64,000 nucleotides of DNA from Aliiglaciecola sp. M165 (GTDB lineage: Bacteria > Pseudomonadota > Gammaproteobacteria > Enterobacterales > Alteromonadaceae). The translations under genes and the position numbers were made by a program. The stretch covers positions 534,223-598,222 of the forward strand of contig NZ_VKKH01000006.1 in the NCBI RefSeq assembly GCF_007197995.1. The letters are read 5' to 3'. Below, piece after piece: positions 1 through 6,344 of the stretch. Below the pieces are notes generated by a model. The model was not told the DNA's origin and made no database searches. It saw only the letters and a program-made list of their open reading frames with translations. The first letter of the stretch is position 1. Each line of letters starts with the position of its first letter.

Positions 1-383
1 GCCGATTGGCAGATATTGAAGCCAGAGAAACCCGTGATATGTTGGCTAGCCTGCAGCAAGACCAAGTGGTTTATTTTGAATTTGACACTGCTAATCTAAC
101 CAGTGCTGCCCGCGCGATCCTTGATAGACACGCAGATTTCTTAGCGAAAAACTCTGGTCAGTCTGTTGTCGTAGAAGGGCATTGTGACCGTCGCGGTACA
201 CCTGAGTACAACATTGCATTGGGTGAGCGTCGTGCTAAGTCTGTTGAAACTTACCTTCTTAATTCTGGTGTGAGCGCCTCGCAACTTTCAGTCGTCTCTT
301 ATGGCGAAGAGAAGCCAGCTGCTAACGGTTCTACAGAAGCTGCTTTTGCGCAAAACCGTCGTGGTGTTTTGGTTTACCAATAA
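1..383 (+). CDS. pal: Peptidoglycan-associated lipoprotein Pal, C-terminal part (start outside window)
   Basis: Outer-membrane lipoprotein of the Tol-Pal system, which tethers the outer membrane to peptidoglycan and helps it constrict at division. The visible part is the OmpA-like peptidoglycan-binding domain: VYFEFDTANL at its start, then GHCDRRGTPEYN and the GERRAK helix, finishing with the NRRGVLV strand typical of Pal. The reading frame is open to the left edge, so the signal peptide and lipobox lie outside; a TTG at position 6 is not the real start. cpoB follows after 12 bases, the usual order at the end of the tol-pal cluster. Confidence 0.95.
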   Translation, partial: RLADIEARETRDMLASLQQDQVVYFEFDTANLTSAARAILDRHADFLAKNSGQSVVVEGHCDRRGTPEYNIALGERRAKSVETYLLNSGVSASQLSVVSYGEEKPAANGSTEAAFAQNRRGVLVYQ

Positions 384-395
384 GAAAACAAGTCT

Positions 396-1172
396 ATGAT
401 TAAACGCATTTTTGCGATTAGTCTGTTAAGTACGTTAGGAGCCGCAGTGAATGCGGCTCCTGCGCCTGTAACAGACCTCAATGATAGCGCTTTGCAAAAG
501 CGCGTTGAAGTATTGGAACGTATTGTTGATACACGAACCAATATGCAACATCGAATTCAAGAACAACTTGATAGCATGCAATCGGAAGTGTCTGAACTAC
601 GTGGCACCTTAGAATTGCATAATCATCAGCTTGAAAAGATCCTAGAAAGGCAACGAGAGCTGTATCTTGAAATTGACAGACGTATTGAATCTGTCAACAA
701 TCAGGCGGTTGTTTCCACAACACCAACGGTAGTCGCGCCAGGTCAACAAACCAACGCTGTAGTCAATACCCCTGTGGTTCCTGTTTCAAATAATGCCAGT
801 GAAAGTGAGGCATATGACCGTGCTGTGAATTTGATTCTGCGCGATAAGCAATACGACCAAGCTATTCCAGAATTTCAAGCGTTTATTCAGCAGTATCCGA
901 ACTCCAGCTATGCTCCTAATGCCCATTATTGGTTAGGGCAGCTCCTGTTTAATAAACAAGAGTGGCAAAGTGCTGGGGAACAGTTCCAGGTGCTTGTGAG
1001 CGGTTATCCCGATTCGTCTAAACGCGCAGATGCATTGTTTAAGTTAGGTGTGGTTGCTCAAAGGCAAGATAATTTGGCTAGAGCGAAACAATTATTTGAA
1101 CAAGTTAAGTCAGAATACCCAGATTCTTCATCTAGTAGGTTGGCAGATGCTCGCTTAAACGCGATGAATTAA
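396..1172 (+). CDS. cpoB: Cell division coordinator CpoB (YbgF)
   Basis: Periplasmic protein that links Tol-Pal function with PBP1B-driven septal peptidoglycan synthesis. 258 residues. A signal peptide ends near the NAAPAP segment (about residue 20). A heptad-rich coiled coil at about residues 30-105 matches the YbgF trimerisation region, followed by a low-complexity linker rich in T, V and P. The C-terminal half from about residue 135 has TPR repeats with the signatures AYDRAVNLILRDKQYDQAI, YWLGQLLFNKQEW and LFKLGVVAQRQDN. It directly follows pal and precedes the tRNA-Lys locus, the same order as in E. coli. Confidence 0.93.
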   Translation: MIKRIFAISLLSTLGAAVNAAPAPVTDLNDSALQKRVEVLERIVDTRTNMQHRIQEQLDSMQSEVSELRGTLELHNHQLEKILERQRELYLEIDRRIESVNNQAVVSTTPTVVAPGQQTNAVVNTPVVPVSNNASESEAYDRAVNLILRDKQYDQAIPEFQAFIQQYPNSSYAPNAHYWLGQLLFNKQEWQSAGEQFQVLVSGYPDSSKRADALFKLGVVAQRQDNLARAKQLFEQVKSEYPDSSSSRLADARLNAMN

Positions 1173-1277
1173 TCAACGATTTTTTGGCAGTTTAGTTAAC
1201 GCTAGGTTAATAACGTTTAACTTAGCTTATATTTTCAGCGAATAAACAAATAGTTTTGAAATATCGATAGTTTTTGG

Positions 1278-1305
1278 TTGCGTCCAAGCGATATTTGAGT
1301 ATTAT
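1278..1305 (+). promoter_or_regulatory. Sigma-70 promoter of the tRNA-Lys locus
   Basis: TTGCGT (1278-1283) and TATTAT (1300-1305) are 16 bases apart. A GC-rich discriminator, GCCGCCG, follows the -10 box, as in stringently controlled stable-RNA promoters. The first tRNA starts about 38 bases downstream. Identified by eye; no start site has been mapped. Confidence 0.55.
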
Positions 1306-1343
1306 ATGCCGCCGTTGCAGCAGCACTGTAACAAATCTGAAAA

Positions 1344-1419
1344 GGGTCGTTAGCTCAGTTGGTAGAGCAGTTGACTTTTAATCAATTGGTCGCTGGTTCG
1401 AATCCAGCACGACCCACCA
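1344..1419 (+). tRNA. tRNA-Lys (TTT), copy 1
   Basis: A 76-base cloverleaf with encoded CCA. The acceptor strands GGGTCGT and ACGACCC pair, the D-arm contains AGCTCAGTTGGTAGAGC, the anticodon loop is CTTTTAA (anticodon TTT), and the T-arm reads GCTGGTTCGAATCCAGC. Lys tRNAs lie between cpoB and nadA in E. coli too. A structured repeat unit begins 26 bases downstream. Confidence 0.97.
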
Positions 1420-1445
1420 TTTTCAGGAAAGATATAGGTCTATGC

Positions 1446-1523
1446 GTGCTGGAAGAGAACCAGCGAAGCATGACCCGAAGGGCGTAAGGCAGGATGCCTG
1501 GAGTAATCCAGCACGACCCACCA
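1446..1523 (+). repeat. tRNA-Lys-tailed hairpin repeat, unit R1 (short form)
   Basis: The unit opens with GTGCTGG, loop AAGAGAA, CCAGCG, which is an inverted copy of the tRNA-Lys T-arm with a changed loop. It continues with CCC-GAA-GGG and AGGC-AGGAT-GCCT hairpins. It ends with AATCCAGCACGACCCACCA (to 1523), identical to the last 19 bases of tRNA-Lys. GTGCTGG (1446-1452) can also pair with CCAGCAC (1508-1514), closing the whole unit. The first hairpin of the full-length form is missing, and the second is cut down. Confidence 0.8.
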
Positions 1524-1548
1524 TTTTCCAAAGATGGCTTTTCAGAAT

Positions 1549-1628
1549 CAAGATCATGGAACGATTTTGAACATGCGCAGCATGGCCCCGAAGGGGTGGA
1601 GAACAGGATGTTCAGAATAATCCAGCAC
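1549..1628 (+). repeat. Hairpin repeat, unit R2 (decayed 5' end)
   Basis: The left arm of hairpin 1 is degraded, but the right arm is intact. Hairpins 2-4 are clear: CATGC-GCA-GCATG, CCCC-GAA-GGGG and GAAC-AGGAT-GTTC. The unit ends in ATCCAGCAC, after which the tRNA acceptor strand is replaced by unrelated sequence. It belongs to the 168-base tandem duplication that also covers R3. Confidence 0.72.
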
Positions 1629-1656
1629 ACTCGCAGGATTTAAAAATCAATTAGAT

Positions 1657-1796
1657 GGGTCGTTAGCTCAGTTGGTAGAGCAGTTGACTTTTAATCAATT
1701 GGTCGCTGGTTCGACAAAATCGTAGGGAACGATTTTGAACATGCGAAGCATGACCCCGAAGGGGTGGAGAACAGGATGTTCGGAATAATCCAGCAC
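1657..1796 (+). pseudogene. tRNA-Lys copy interrupted in the T-loop by repeat R3
   Basis: Positions 1657-1714 match tRNA-Lys from its first base to TTCGA in the T-loop. The sequence then switches to a hairpin repeat and returns to AATCCAGCAC at 1787-1796. The T-stem halves are kept on both sides of the insert. The acceptor 3' strand and CCA are replaced by ACTTGCAGG, so the 5' acceptor strand GGGTCGT has no partner. A functional tRNA is unlikely. Confidence 0.8.
1715..1786 (+). repeat. Hairpin repeat, unit R3, inside the interrupted tRNA-Lys
   Basis: Four consecutive hairpins: CAAAATCGT-AGGGA-ACGATTTTG (1715-1737), CATGC-GAA-GCATG (1740-1752), CCCC-GAA-GGGG (1754-1764) and GAAC-AGGAT-GTTC (1769-1781). 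It inserts exactly between the two halves of the T-loop. It has no left inverted T-arm like those of R1, R4 and R7. Confidence 0.8.
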
Positions 1797-1824
1797 ACTT
1801 GCAGGATTTAAAAATCAATTAGAT

Positions 1825-1900
1825 GGGTCGTTAGCTCAGTTGGTAGAGCAGTTGACTTTTAATCAATTGGTCGCTGGTTCGAATCCAGCACGACCCACCA
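1825..1900 (+). tRNA. tRNA-Lys (TTT), copy 2
   Basis: A 76-base cloverleaf identical to copy 1 (1344-1419), including anticodon TTT and the encoded CCA. It is the intact product of the 168-base tandem duplication. It has no promoter of its own that I can see and is probably transcribed from the promoter at 1278-1305. Confidence 0.96.
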
Positions 1901-1960
1901 TCTTCTTATACATCGACAATTAACTATCTTAATTCACCATAGCCAATACTACCTAGCTTC

Positions 1961-2075
1961 GTGCTGGGTGAGAACCAGCGTTGTTCGACAAATTGTCGGG
2001 AACAATTTGCACAGCCGAAGGCTGCCCGAAGGGTGGAAGGCAGGATGCCTGAAATGAATCCAGCACGACCCACCA
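1961..2075 (+). repeat. tRNA-Lys-tailed hairpin repeat, unit R4 (full length)
   Basis: The best-preserved unit. It opens with an inverted T-arm GCTGG-GTGAGAA-CCAGC. The hairpins are h1 CAAATTGT-CGGGA-ACAATTTG (1989-2009), h2 CAGCC-GAA-GGCTG (2012-2024), h3 CCC-GAA-GGG (2025-2033) and h4 AGGC-AGGAT-GCCT (2038-2050). It ends with the tRNA-Lys 3' end and CCA (to 2075). GTGCTGG at 1961 can pair with CCAGCAC at 2060-2066. Confidence 0.85.
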
Positions 2076-2138
2076 TCTAAAACAATATTCCTCTTGAATT
2101 CAATTTCCCCGAATGCTTGATACTTCCTTAAGTGAGGA

Positions 2139-2253
2139 GTGTGGGGTGAAAGCCAGTAGTTCGACTATTTTGTCGGGAACAAAATAGAACGTGCGAAGCA
2201 CGGCCCGAAGGGCGTAGGGCAGGATACCCGGAGTCATCCAGCACGACCCACCA
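2139..2253 (+). repeat. tRNA-Lys-tailed hairpin repeat, unit R5 (full length)
   Basis: Same plan as R4 with different stems: h1 CTATTTTGT-CGGGA-ACAAAATAG (2165-2187), h2 CGTGC-GAA-GCACG (2190-2202), h3 GCCC-GAA-GGGC (2203-2213) and h4 with loop CAGGATA between GGG and CCC. The left T-arm copy is partly decayed (GGGGTGAAAGCC). The tRNA-Lys 3' end is complete through CCA at 2253. A further truncated start (TTCGACAAATTTG) follows near 2269-2282. Confidence 0.85.
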
Positions 2254-2351
2254 TCTAAAACCATCTGTGTTCGACAAATTTGTTTTTCTTTTAAGCATTC
2301 ACAAAACTCAGATTAAACCCATCCCTGGTAACGCACCTAGCCATTTTGAAT

Positions 2352-3272
2352 CTATTGAGCAATTTGGTTTTTTAAGTCCAACTTGTATCGCCTGGACATG
2401 TTCAAAACAGTTCCACTTTTTAGTGTGACTTTTCCGTCGCCACTTGGCACGGTCTGAATGTTGTCGATGGCATCCAGGTTAACCGCATGTCCACGATGAA
2501 TTCGGCTAAAACCTAACGCAGAAATTTTTGAAACCGTATCGTTTAAGGTTCCCCGCAGTGGATAAATACGACCTTCTTTATGCAAATTCACATAGTTTCC
2601 CGCTGATTCCAACCATTCAATTTCATTAATTTTAACGAGAAACTCTTTGTCCAATTTCCTGACAATAAAATAGTCAAAATTCTGCTCTGCAGAATGGCTA
2701 TTTTGTGCCGATGCCTTATCTTCATCCTCTCCATCTTTGTATTCATCTTTGTCGCTCAGTAAACTCGCTTCGCCTTTGAGTCGAGCATAAAGTGATTTGA
2801 ATACATGAAACAGAATTAACCAAAACAAGTAGCCCCACGCATCTTTGCGGTACTCGTACCAAAACTCTCTTAGCCAAGGAGAAAAATCATAGTTTCCGCC
2901 ATCCAACCAGTAGATGATTTCTCTAAACATCACCATCAATGTCACATGAGCGGCTGAATAGACAACAGTTGCTAGCGCATGAATAAAAACTTGTTTCCCG
3001 ATGCCGGTAAAACGAAGGGGAACGCGCATAAACAGCATGAAGACTAATGGGAGTAAAATGAATGTGCTAAGGGCACTGCTATATTCCCAAACGAAGGGTT
3101 CCCAAATCTGGATTTCAGCCTGACCATCGCGGTTGTGTTCCATCCAAACGCTCGATGCATTAATGCTGTTGTTAACAAACAGATAAGCAGCAATCAATAA
3201 ATATAGATAGCCCACACGATGCTTATCAAAACGTGCGAATAAATTTAGAAGATATTTGTCCCCAGATTCCAC
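2352..3272 (-). CDS. Membrane-anchored LytTR-family transcriptional regulator
   Basis: 306 residues. The N-terminal half has about four membrane segments (around residues 18-38, 68-88, 98-120 and 145-165). The C-terminal ~100 residues are a LytTR DNA-binding domain, with the family signatures EIEWLESAGNYVNLH, RGTLNDTVSKI and FSRIHRGHAVN. There is no receiver domain, so the signal probably enters through the membrane part. The start is GTG at 3272, with AGGGA upstream on that strand. It is divergent from an acyltransferase gene 106 bases away and may control it; that link is inferred from position only. Confidence 0.85.
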   Translation of the reverse strand: MESGDKYLLNLFARFDKHRVGYLYLLIAAYLFVNNSINASSVWMEHNRDGQAEIQIWEPFVWEYSSALSTFILLPLVFMLFMRVPLRFTGIGKQVFIHALATVVYSAAHVTLMVMFREIIYWLDGGNYDFSPWLREFWYEYRKDAWGYLFWLILFHVFKSLYARLKGEASLLSDKDEYKDGEDEDKASAQNSHSAEQNFDYFIVRKLDKEFLVKINEIEWLESAGNYVNLHKEGRIYPLRGTLNDTVSKISALGFSRIHRGHAVNLDAIDNIQTVPSGDGKVTLKSGTVLNMSRRYKLDLKNQIAQ

Positions 3273-3378
3273 CTGTTATCCCTAATCCTGTCCTGATAGC
3301 CATTTGAGGCTTTTATTTAATTGAATGAAAACGTAAATCTATCAAAACACACATTGACAGTTTGAGGCAAAAATAATC

Positions 3379-4530
3379 ATGACACAAATAGATAACACAA
3401 GACGATACGATGTAGATTGGTTAAGAACGTTGGCTTTTTCGCTTCTCATTCTCTACCACATTGGAATGTATTATGTTCAGGACTGGGGATGGCACATCAA
3501 AAGTGATAATACGTTTCGTTGGCTTCAAGAAGTCATGATATTGACCAACACCTGGCGTATGTCGTTATTGTTTTTTATCAGCGCTATGGCACTGTCTTTA
3601 GTCATTAAACGTTATTCTGTCTCGGAGCTCTTAAAGCTTCGTTCAAATCGCCTGCTGATACCCTTGTTATTTGGCATGTTTGTAGTGGTATTCCCGCAGG
3701 TTTATATCGAAGCGATTAGCCAAGGGCTAATTGAACCGGGTTTCTTTGCGTTTTGGGTCGAATACGTCAACCCAAACACGTCATTGTTGACCGAACATCA
3801 CTCTTCAATTGGATTGCTCACCTGGAATCATCTTTGGTTTTTACCCTATTTGTGGGTATATAGCGTGATCGCTATTTTGAGTCATAGCGTTTTAAACCGA
3901 TTTGCTGATGTGCTTAAGGGCCGTTTGCCATTCGCGCTGACATTCGTGCTGTTGTGTGCATCGCTTATTTCACTTTGGCTATGGTTGGCCCGCAGCTACC
4001 CCGTTACCCACGGATTAACCGACGATTGGTACAACCATGGTAAATACTTATTGGTGTTCGTAGCGGGTTATCTGTTTGCGCGCATTGATGCATGGTGGGA
4101 TTTCGTAATAGCAAATCGGCGTTGGTTTTTACTTGTCGCCATTATCGGTTACAGCTTTATCGTTGCTGATAGAAACGGAGGATTTCCCTGGCTTGCAAGT
4201 CAATACGAAACGTCTACTACAGTGAAATTGGTTTACGGTGCGTTTTTTAGCGCAAATCATTGGGCTTGGATATTCACCGTTGTTGGATTTGCAGGCGCTT
4301 ACCTGACGAAATCTAGCCCTGTGCTTGAATATGCAAACAAGGCTATTTTACCTTGGTATATGTTTCATCAAACTGCAATCGTGGTAATTGCTTGGTATCT
4401 AAAGCCTTCAGCACTGCCTGCAATGTTAGAGTTTTCGCTCATATTGTGTATGACTGTGTTGGTGTGCTTTTTAGGATATGAAATGGTGAAAAGAACCACT
4501 ATCACTCGTTGGTTATTTGGGTTGAAATAA
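3379..4530 (+). CDS. Acyltransferase family 3 integral membrane protein
   Basis: 383 residues with about ten hydrophobic helices. The N-terminus RRYDVDWLRTLAFSLLILYH carries the R-x(10)-H type signature of acyltransferase 3 proteins, which transfer acyl groups to sugars or glycans at the membrane. The substrate cannot be read from the sequence. The paired regulator is the divergent LytTR gene. The closest general resemblance is to OpgC/mdoC-like or glucan-biosynthesis acyltransferases. Confidence 0.8.
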   Translation: MTQIDNTRRYDVDWLRTLAFSLLILYHIGMYYVQDWGWHIKSDNTFRWLQEVMILTNTWRMSLLFFISAMALSLVIKRYSVSELLKLRSNRLLIPLLFGMFVVVFPQVYIEAISQGLIEPGFFAFWVEYVNPNTSLLTEHHSSIGLLTWNHLWFLPYLWVYSVIAILSHSVLNRFADVLKGRLPFALTFVLLCASLISLWLWLARSYPVTHGLTDDWYNHGKYLLVFVAGYLFARIDAWWDFVIANRRWFLLVAIIGYSFIVADRNGGFPWLASQYETSTTVKLVYGAFFSANHWAWIFTVVGFAGAYLTKSSPVLEYANKAILPWYMFHQTAIVVIAWYLKPSALPAMLEFSLILCMTVLVCFLGYEMVKRTTITRWLFGLK

Positions 4531-4558
4531 ATGAATCCGAGTATTTTACGCAGCTTAT

Positions 4559-4587
4559 TTTTCAATAGAGATTAGCTAGGGTATAAT
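4559..4587 (+). promoter_or_regulatory. Probable nadA promoter
   Basis: A perfect TATAAT at 4582-4587 has a weak -35 (TTTTCA, 4559-4564) 17 bases upstream. The nadA ATG lies 37 bases downstream. No obvious repressor palindrome is visible in between. Confidence 0.5.
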
Positions 4588-4624
4588 ACTCGGACGTTCA
4601 AATCCTGTTAACACGAGACGTAGC

Positions 4625-5683
4625 ATGACGCAGGTGAATCGCATTGATTCGATAGAATATCCGTTTCCGGCAAAACCAGAGGTTTTGTCGGAAGCACAAC
4701 AAACCTATTATCAAAATGAGATAAAACGACTATTGAAGGAGCGAAACGCTGCTTTGGTAGCGCACTACTATACGGATCCTGAAATTCAGGCCCTTGCTGA
4801 GGATACTGGCGGATTTATCTCAGATTCACTGGAAATGGCGCGTTATGGACGCGACTGTGACGCACAAACCTTGATTGTCGCTGGTGTGCGCTTCATGGGC
4901 GAGACCGCAAAAATCCTTAGCCCTGAAAAAACTGTATTGATGCCTACCTTGGAGGCGACCTGTTCATTAGACCTAGGTTGCCCAGAAAAAGAATTTAGCG
5001 CGTTTTGTGACGCCCACCCCGATCATACTGTGGTCGTATATGCTAACACCTCAGCCGCGGTGAAGGCTCGTGCCGACTGGGTTGTGACTTCAAGTATCGC
5101 ATTGGAAATTGTCGAACATTTGGATGCCATGGGTGAAAAAATCCTGTGGGGACCAGACAGGCATTTAGGCGCATACATAGCCAAACAAACAGGCGCAGAC
5201 ATGCTAATGTGGCAGGGTGAGTGCATCGTTCACGATGAGTTTTCTTCCAAAGCCCTAAGCGACATGAAACATCTGCATCCAGATGCCGCCGTATTAGTTC
5301 ACCCTGAGTCACCGTCCAGCGTGGTGGATATGGCAGACGCCGTAGGCTCCACAACTCAGCTTATCAAAGCCTCTCAGAACTTGCCAAACAACAAGTTTAT
5401 TGTGGCGACTGATCGTGGCATTTTTTATAAAATGCAGCAACTGGCACCAGAAAAAGAGTTTTTTGAAGCCCCAACAGGTGGAAATGGTGCAACCTGTAAA
5501 AGTTGTGCCCATTGCCCATGGATGGCAATGAATGGCCTAAAAGCGATTCATGACGCATTGACAGATACCAATGGCCACGAAATTTTTGTGGACGATATTT
5601 TACGCAAAAAAGCGCTGATACCCCTTGATCGCATGTTGGATTTTTCAGCACAACACAGGTTGAAAGTGCAGGGCAATGCTTAA
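4625..5683 (+). CDS. nadA: Quinolinate synthase NadA
   Basis: [4Fe-4S] enzyme that condenses iminoaspartate with dihydroxyacetone phosphate to give quinolinate, in de novo NAD synthesis. 352 residues, close to the E. coli protein (347). Visible motifs: [19 protein letters not shown], the first cluster cysteine in TCSLDLGCP, the second in [11 protein letters not shown] and the third in the [10 protein letters not shown] block. Transcribed alone here. The distance from cpoB is larger than in E. coli because of the LytTR/acyltransferase pair. Confidence 0.97.
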   Translation: MTQVNRIDSIEYPFPAKPEVLSEAQQTYYQNEIKRLLKERNAALVAHYYTDPEIQALAEDTGGFISDSLEMARYGRDCDAQTLIVAGVRFMGETAKILSPEKTVLMPTLEATCSLDLGCPEKEFSAFCDAHPDHTVVVYANTSAAVKARADWVVTSSIALEIVEHLDAMGEKILWGPDRHLGAYIAKQTGADMLMWQGECIVHDEFSSKALSDMKHLHPDAAVLVHPESPSSVVDMADAVGSTTQLIKASQNLPNNKFIVATDRGIFYKMQQLAPEKEFFEAPTGGNGATCKSCAHCPWMAMNGLKAIHDALTDTNGHEIFVDDILRKKALIPLDRMLDFSAQHRLKVQGNA

Positions 5684-5717
5684 GCACTAATAAATTTACA
5701 AAATTGCTGATTTCTGC

Positions 5718-5746
5718 TTGATTGCACGCAGGGAATTACCTACTAT
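5718..5746 (+). promoter_or_regulatory. tRNA-Ser promoter with GC-rich discriminator
   Basis: TTGATT (5718-5723), a 17-base spacer, then TACTAT (5741-5746), followed by ACGCGGCGC, a typical discriminator of stringent stable-RNA promoters. A transcript from here would run through repeat unit R6 before reaching tRNA-Ser at 5940. That would give the tRNA a leader of nearly 190 bases. Confidence 0.55.
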
Positions 5747-5780
5747 ACGCGGCGCTTTAAAAGCGCTAAAGATTTAGAAA

Positions 5781-5887
5781 GATAGCTGAGTGGCTGACTA
5801 ATTTGTCAGGAACAAATTGGAACATGCGCAGCATGGCCCGAAGGGCGAAAGGCAGGAAGCCTGGAGTAACGCGCACGCCGTGCGCCG
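5781..5887 (+). pseudogene. tRNA-Ser-like remnant interrupted by repeat R6
   Basis: GATAGCTGAGTGGCTGA (5781-5797) resembles positions 6-22 of the nearby tRNA-Ser. After the repeat, GCGCACGCC at about 5871-5879 resembles the anticodon-arm start of the same tRNA. The sequence between them is a hairpin repeat. No anticodon loop, variable arm or T-arm follows. The upstream flank (GCGCTAAAGATTTAGAAAG) also resembles the flank of the intact gene. Confidence 0.55.
5798..5869 (+). repeat. Hairpin repeat, unit R6
   Basis: Hairpins: h1 AATTTGT-CAGGA-ACAAATT (5800-5818), h2 CATGC-GCA-GCATG (5823-5835), h3 GCCC-GAA-GGGC (5836-5846) and h4 AGGC-AGGAA-GCCT (5850-5862), followed by GGAGTAA. It is the same family as the tRNA-Lys units but sits inside a tRNA-Ser-like copy, at the D-arm side rather than the T-loop. 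Confidence 0.8.
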
Positions 5888-5939
5888 AAGTTTAAATATC
5901 CTTTGAGCTTCAATAAAACGGCGAAGATTTAAAAGTTTC

Positions 5940-6029
5940 GGAGAGGTGGCTGAGTGGCTGAAGGCGCACGCCTGGAAAGTGTGTTTAGGTTAATCCCTAA
6001 CGAGGGTTCGAATCCCTCTCTCTCCGCCA
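5940..6029 (+). tRNA. tRNA-Ser (GGA)
   Basis: A 90-base class II tRNA with encoded CCA. The acceptor GGAGAGG pairs with the 3' strand, the anticodon loop is CTGGAAA (anticodon GGA), there is a long variable arm (TTTAGGTTAATCCCTAACG), and the T-arm is GAGGGTTCGAATCCCTC. A strong terminator follows immediately. Confidence 0.97.
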
Positions 6030-6036
6030 TATAAAT

Positions 6037-6070
6037 GAAAAGCCCTAGCGCATTTTGCTGGGGCTTTTTC
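6037..6070 (+). terminator. Terminator after tRNA-Ser
   Basis: GAAAAGCCC-T-AGC pairs with GCT-G-GGGCTTTTTC around a short ATTTT-containing loop, with a T run at the end. It starts 8 bases after the tRNA CCA. It would stop transcription before repeat R7, so R7 is transcribed only by read-through or from another promoter. Confidence 0.8.
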
Positions 6071-6084
6071 ATTTATGCGTTGTG

Positions 6085-6204
6085 CAGAGGACTTGATGAG
6101 AATCCTCTGGTTCGACTATTTGTAAGGAACAAATAGCACAGCCTTTAGGCTGCCCGAAGGGTGAGTATCAAGGACGATACGAATGAATCCCTCTTTCTCC
6201 GCCA
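6085..6204 (+). repeat. tRNA-Ser-tailed hairpin repeat, unit R7 (full length)
   Basis: Opens with a GAGGA...TCCTC hairpin whose stem follows the tRNA-Ser T-arm and whose loop ends in TGAGAA, as in R4. Hairpins: h1 CTATTTGT-AAGGA-ACAAATAG (6116-6136), h2 CAGCC-TTTA-GGCTG (6139-6152), h3 CCC-GAA-GGG (6153-6161) and h4 GTATC-AAGGAC-GATAC (6165-6180). It ends in GAATCCCTCTTTCTCCGCCA (to 6204), the tRNA-Ser 3' end with one mismatch. So the same core here carries a serine instead of a lysine tRNA tail. Confidence 0.85.
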
Positions 6205-6344
6205 AATATAAAATGACCCGCTAACAGTGGTTTTTTTTGTGTTTGTAGAAAGTTGATGACTTGGTTTGAATTTAATTAACTCTGTCCCTTTTTTACTCGT
6301 TTTCAGGGTGCGATACCTTTCTTCGCATCACCTCAATTGTTTAT

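Larger units (their letters stand above)
1559..1882 (+). repeat. Tandem duplication, 168-base period
   Basis: Positions 1559-1714 and 1727-1882 are near-identical. Each copy has the right part of a hairpin repeat, a spacer containing GCAGGATTTAAAAATCAATT, and a tRNA-Lys 5' part. The tRNA copies start at 1657 and 1825, exactly 168 apart. The copies diverge in the T-loop: the first continues into unit R3, the second into a normal tRNA 3' end. Confidence 0.85.

Noticed and set aside
1382..1630. 82-codon minus-strand frame over the tRNA-Lys locus
   Set aside because: It is the complement of a tRNA and hairpin repeats; no protein-like features.
1344..2260. CRISPR array (repeated units with spacers)
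   Set aside because: The units are long, structured, unequal in length and end in tRNA sequence; there are no regular spacers and no cas genes.
2269..2290. Eighth full hairpin repeat
   Set aside because: Only the TTCGAC start and one arm of hairpin 1 are present, so it is mentioned under R5 and not counted as a unit.
4368..4565. 65-codon minus-strand frame at the acyltransferase 3' end
   Set aside because: Shadow of the acyltransferase coding sequence; no independent support.
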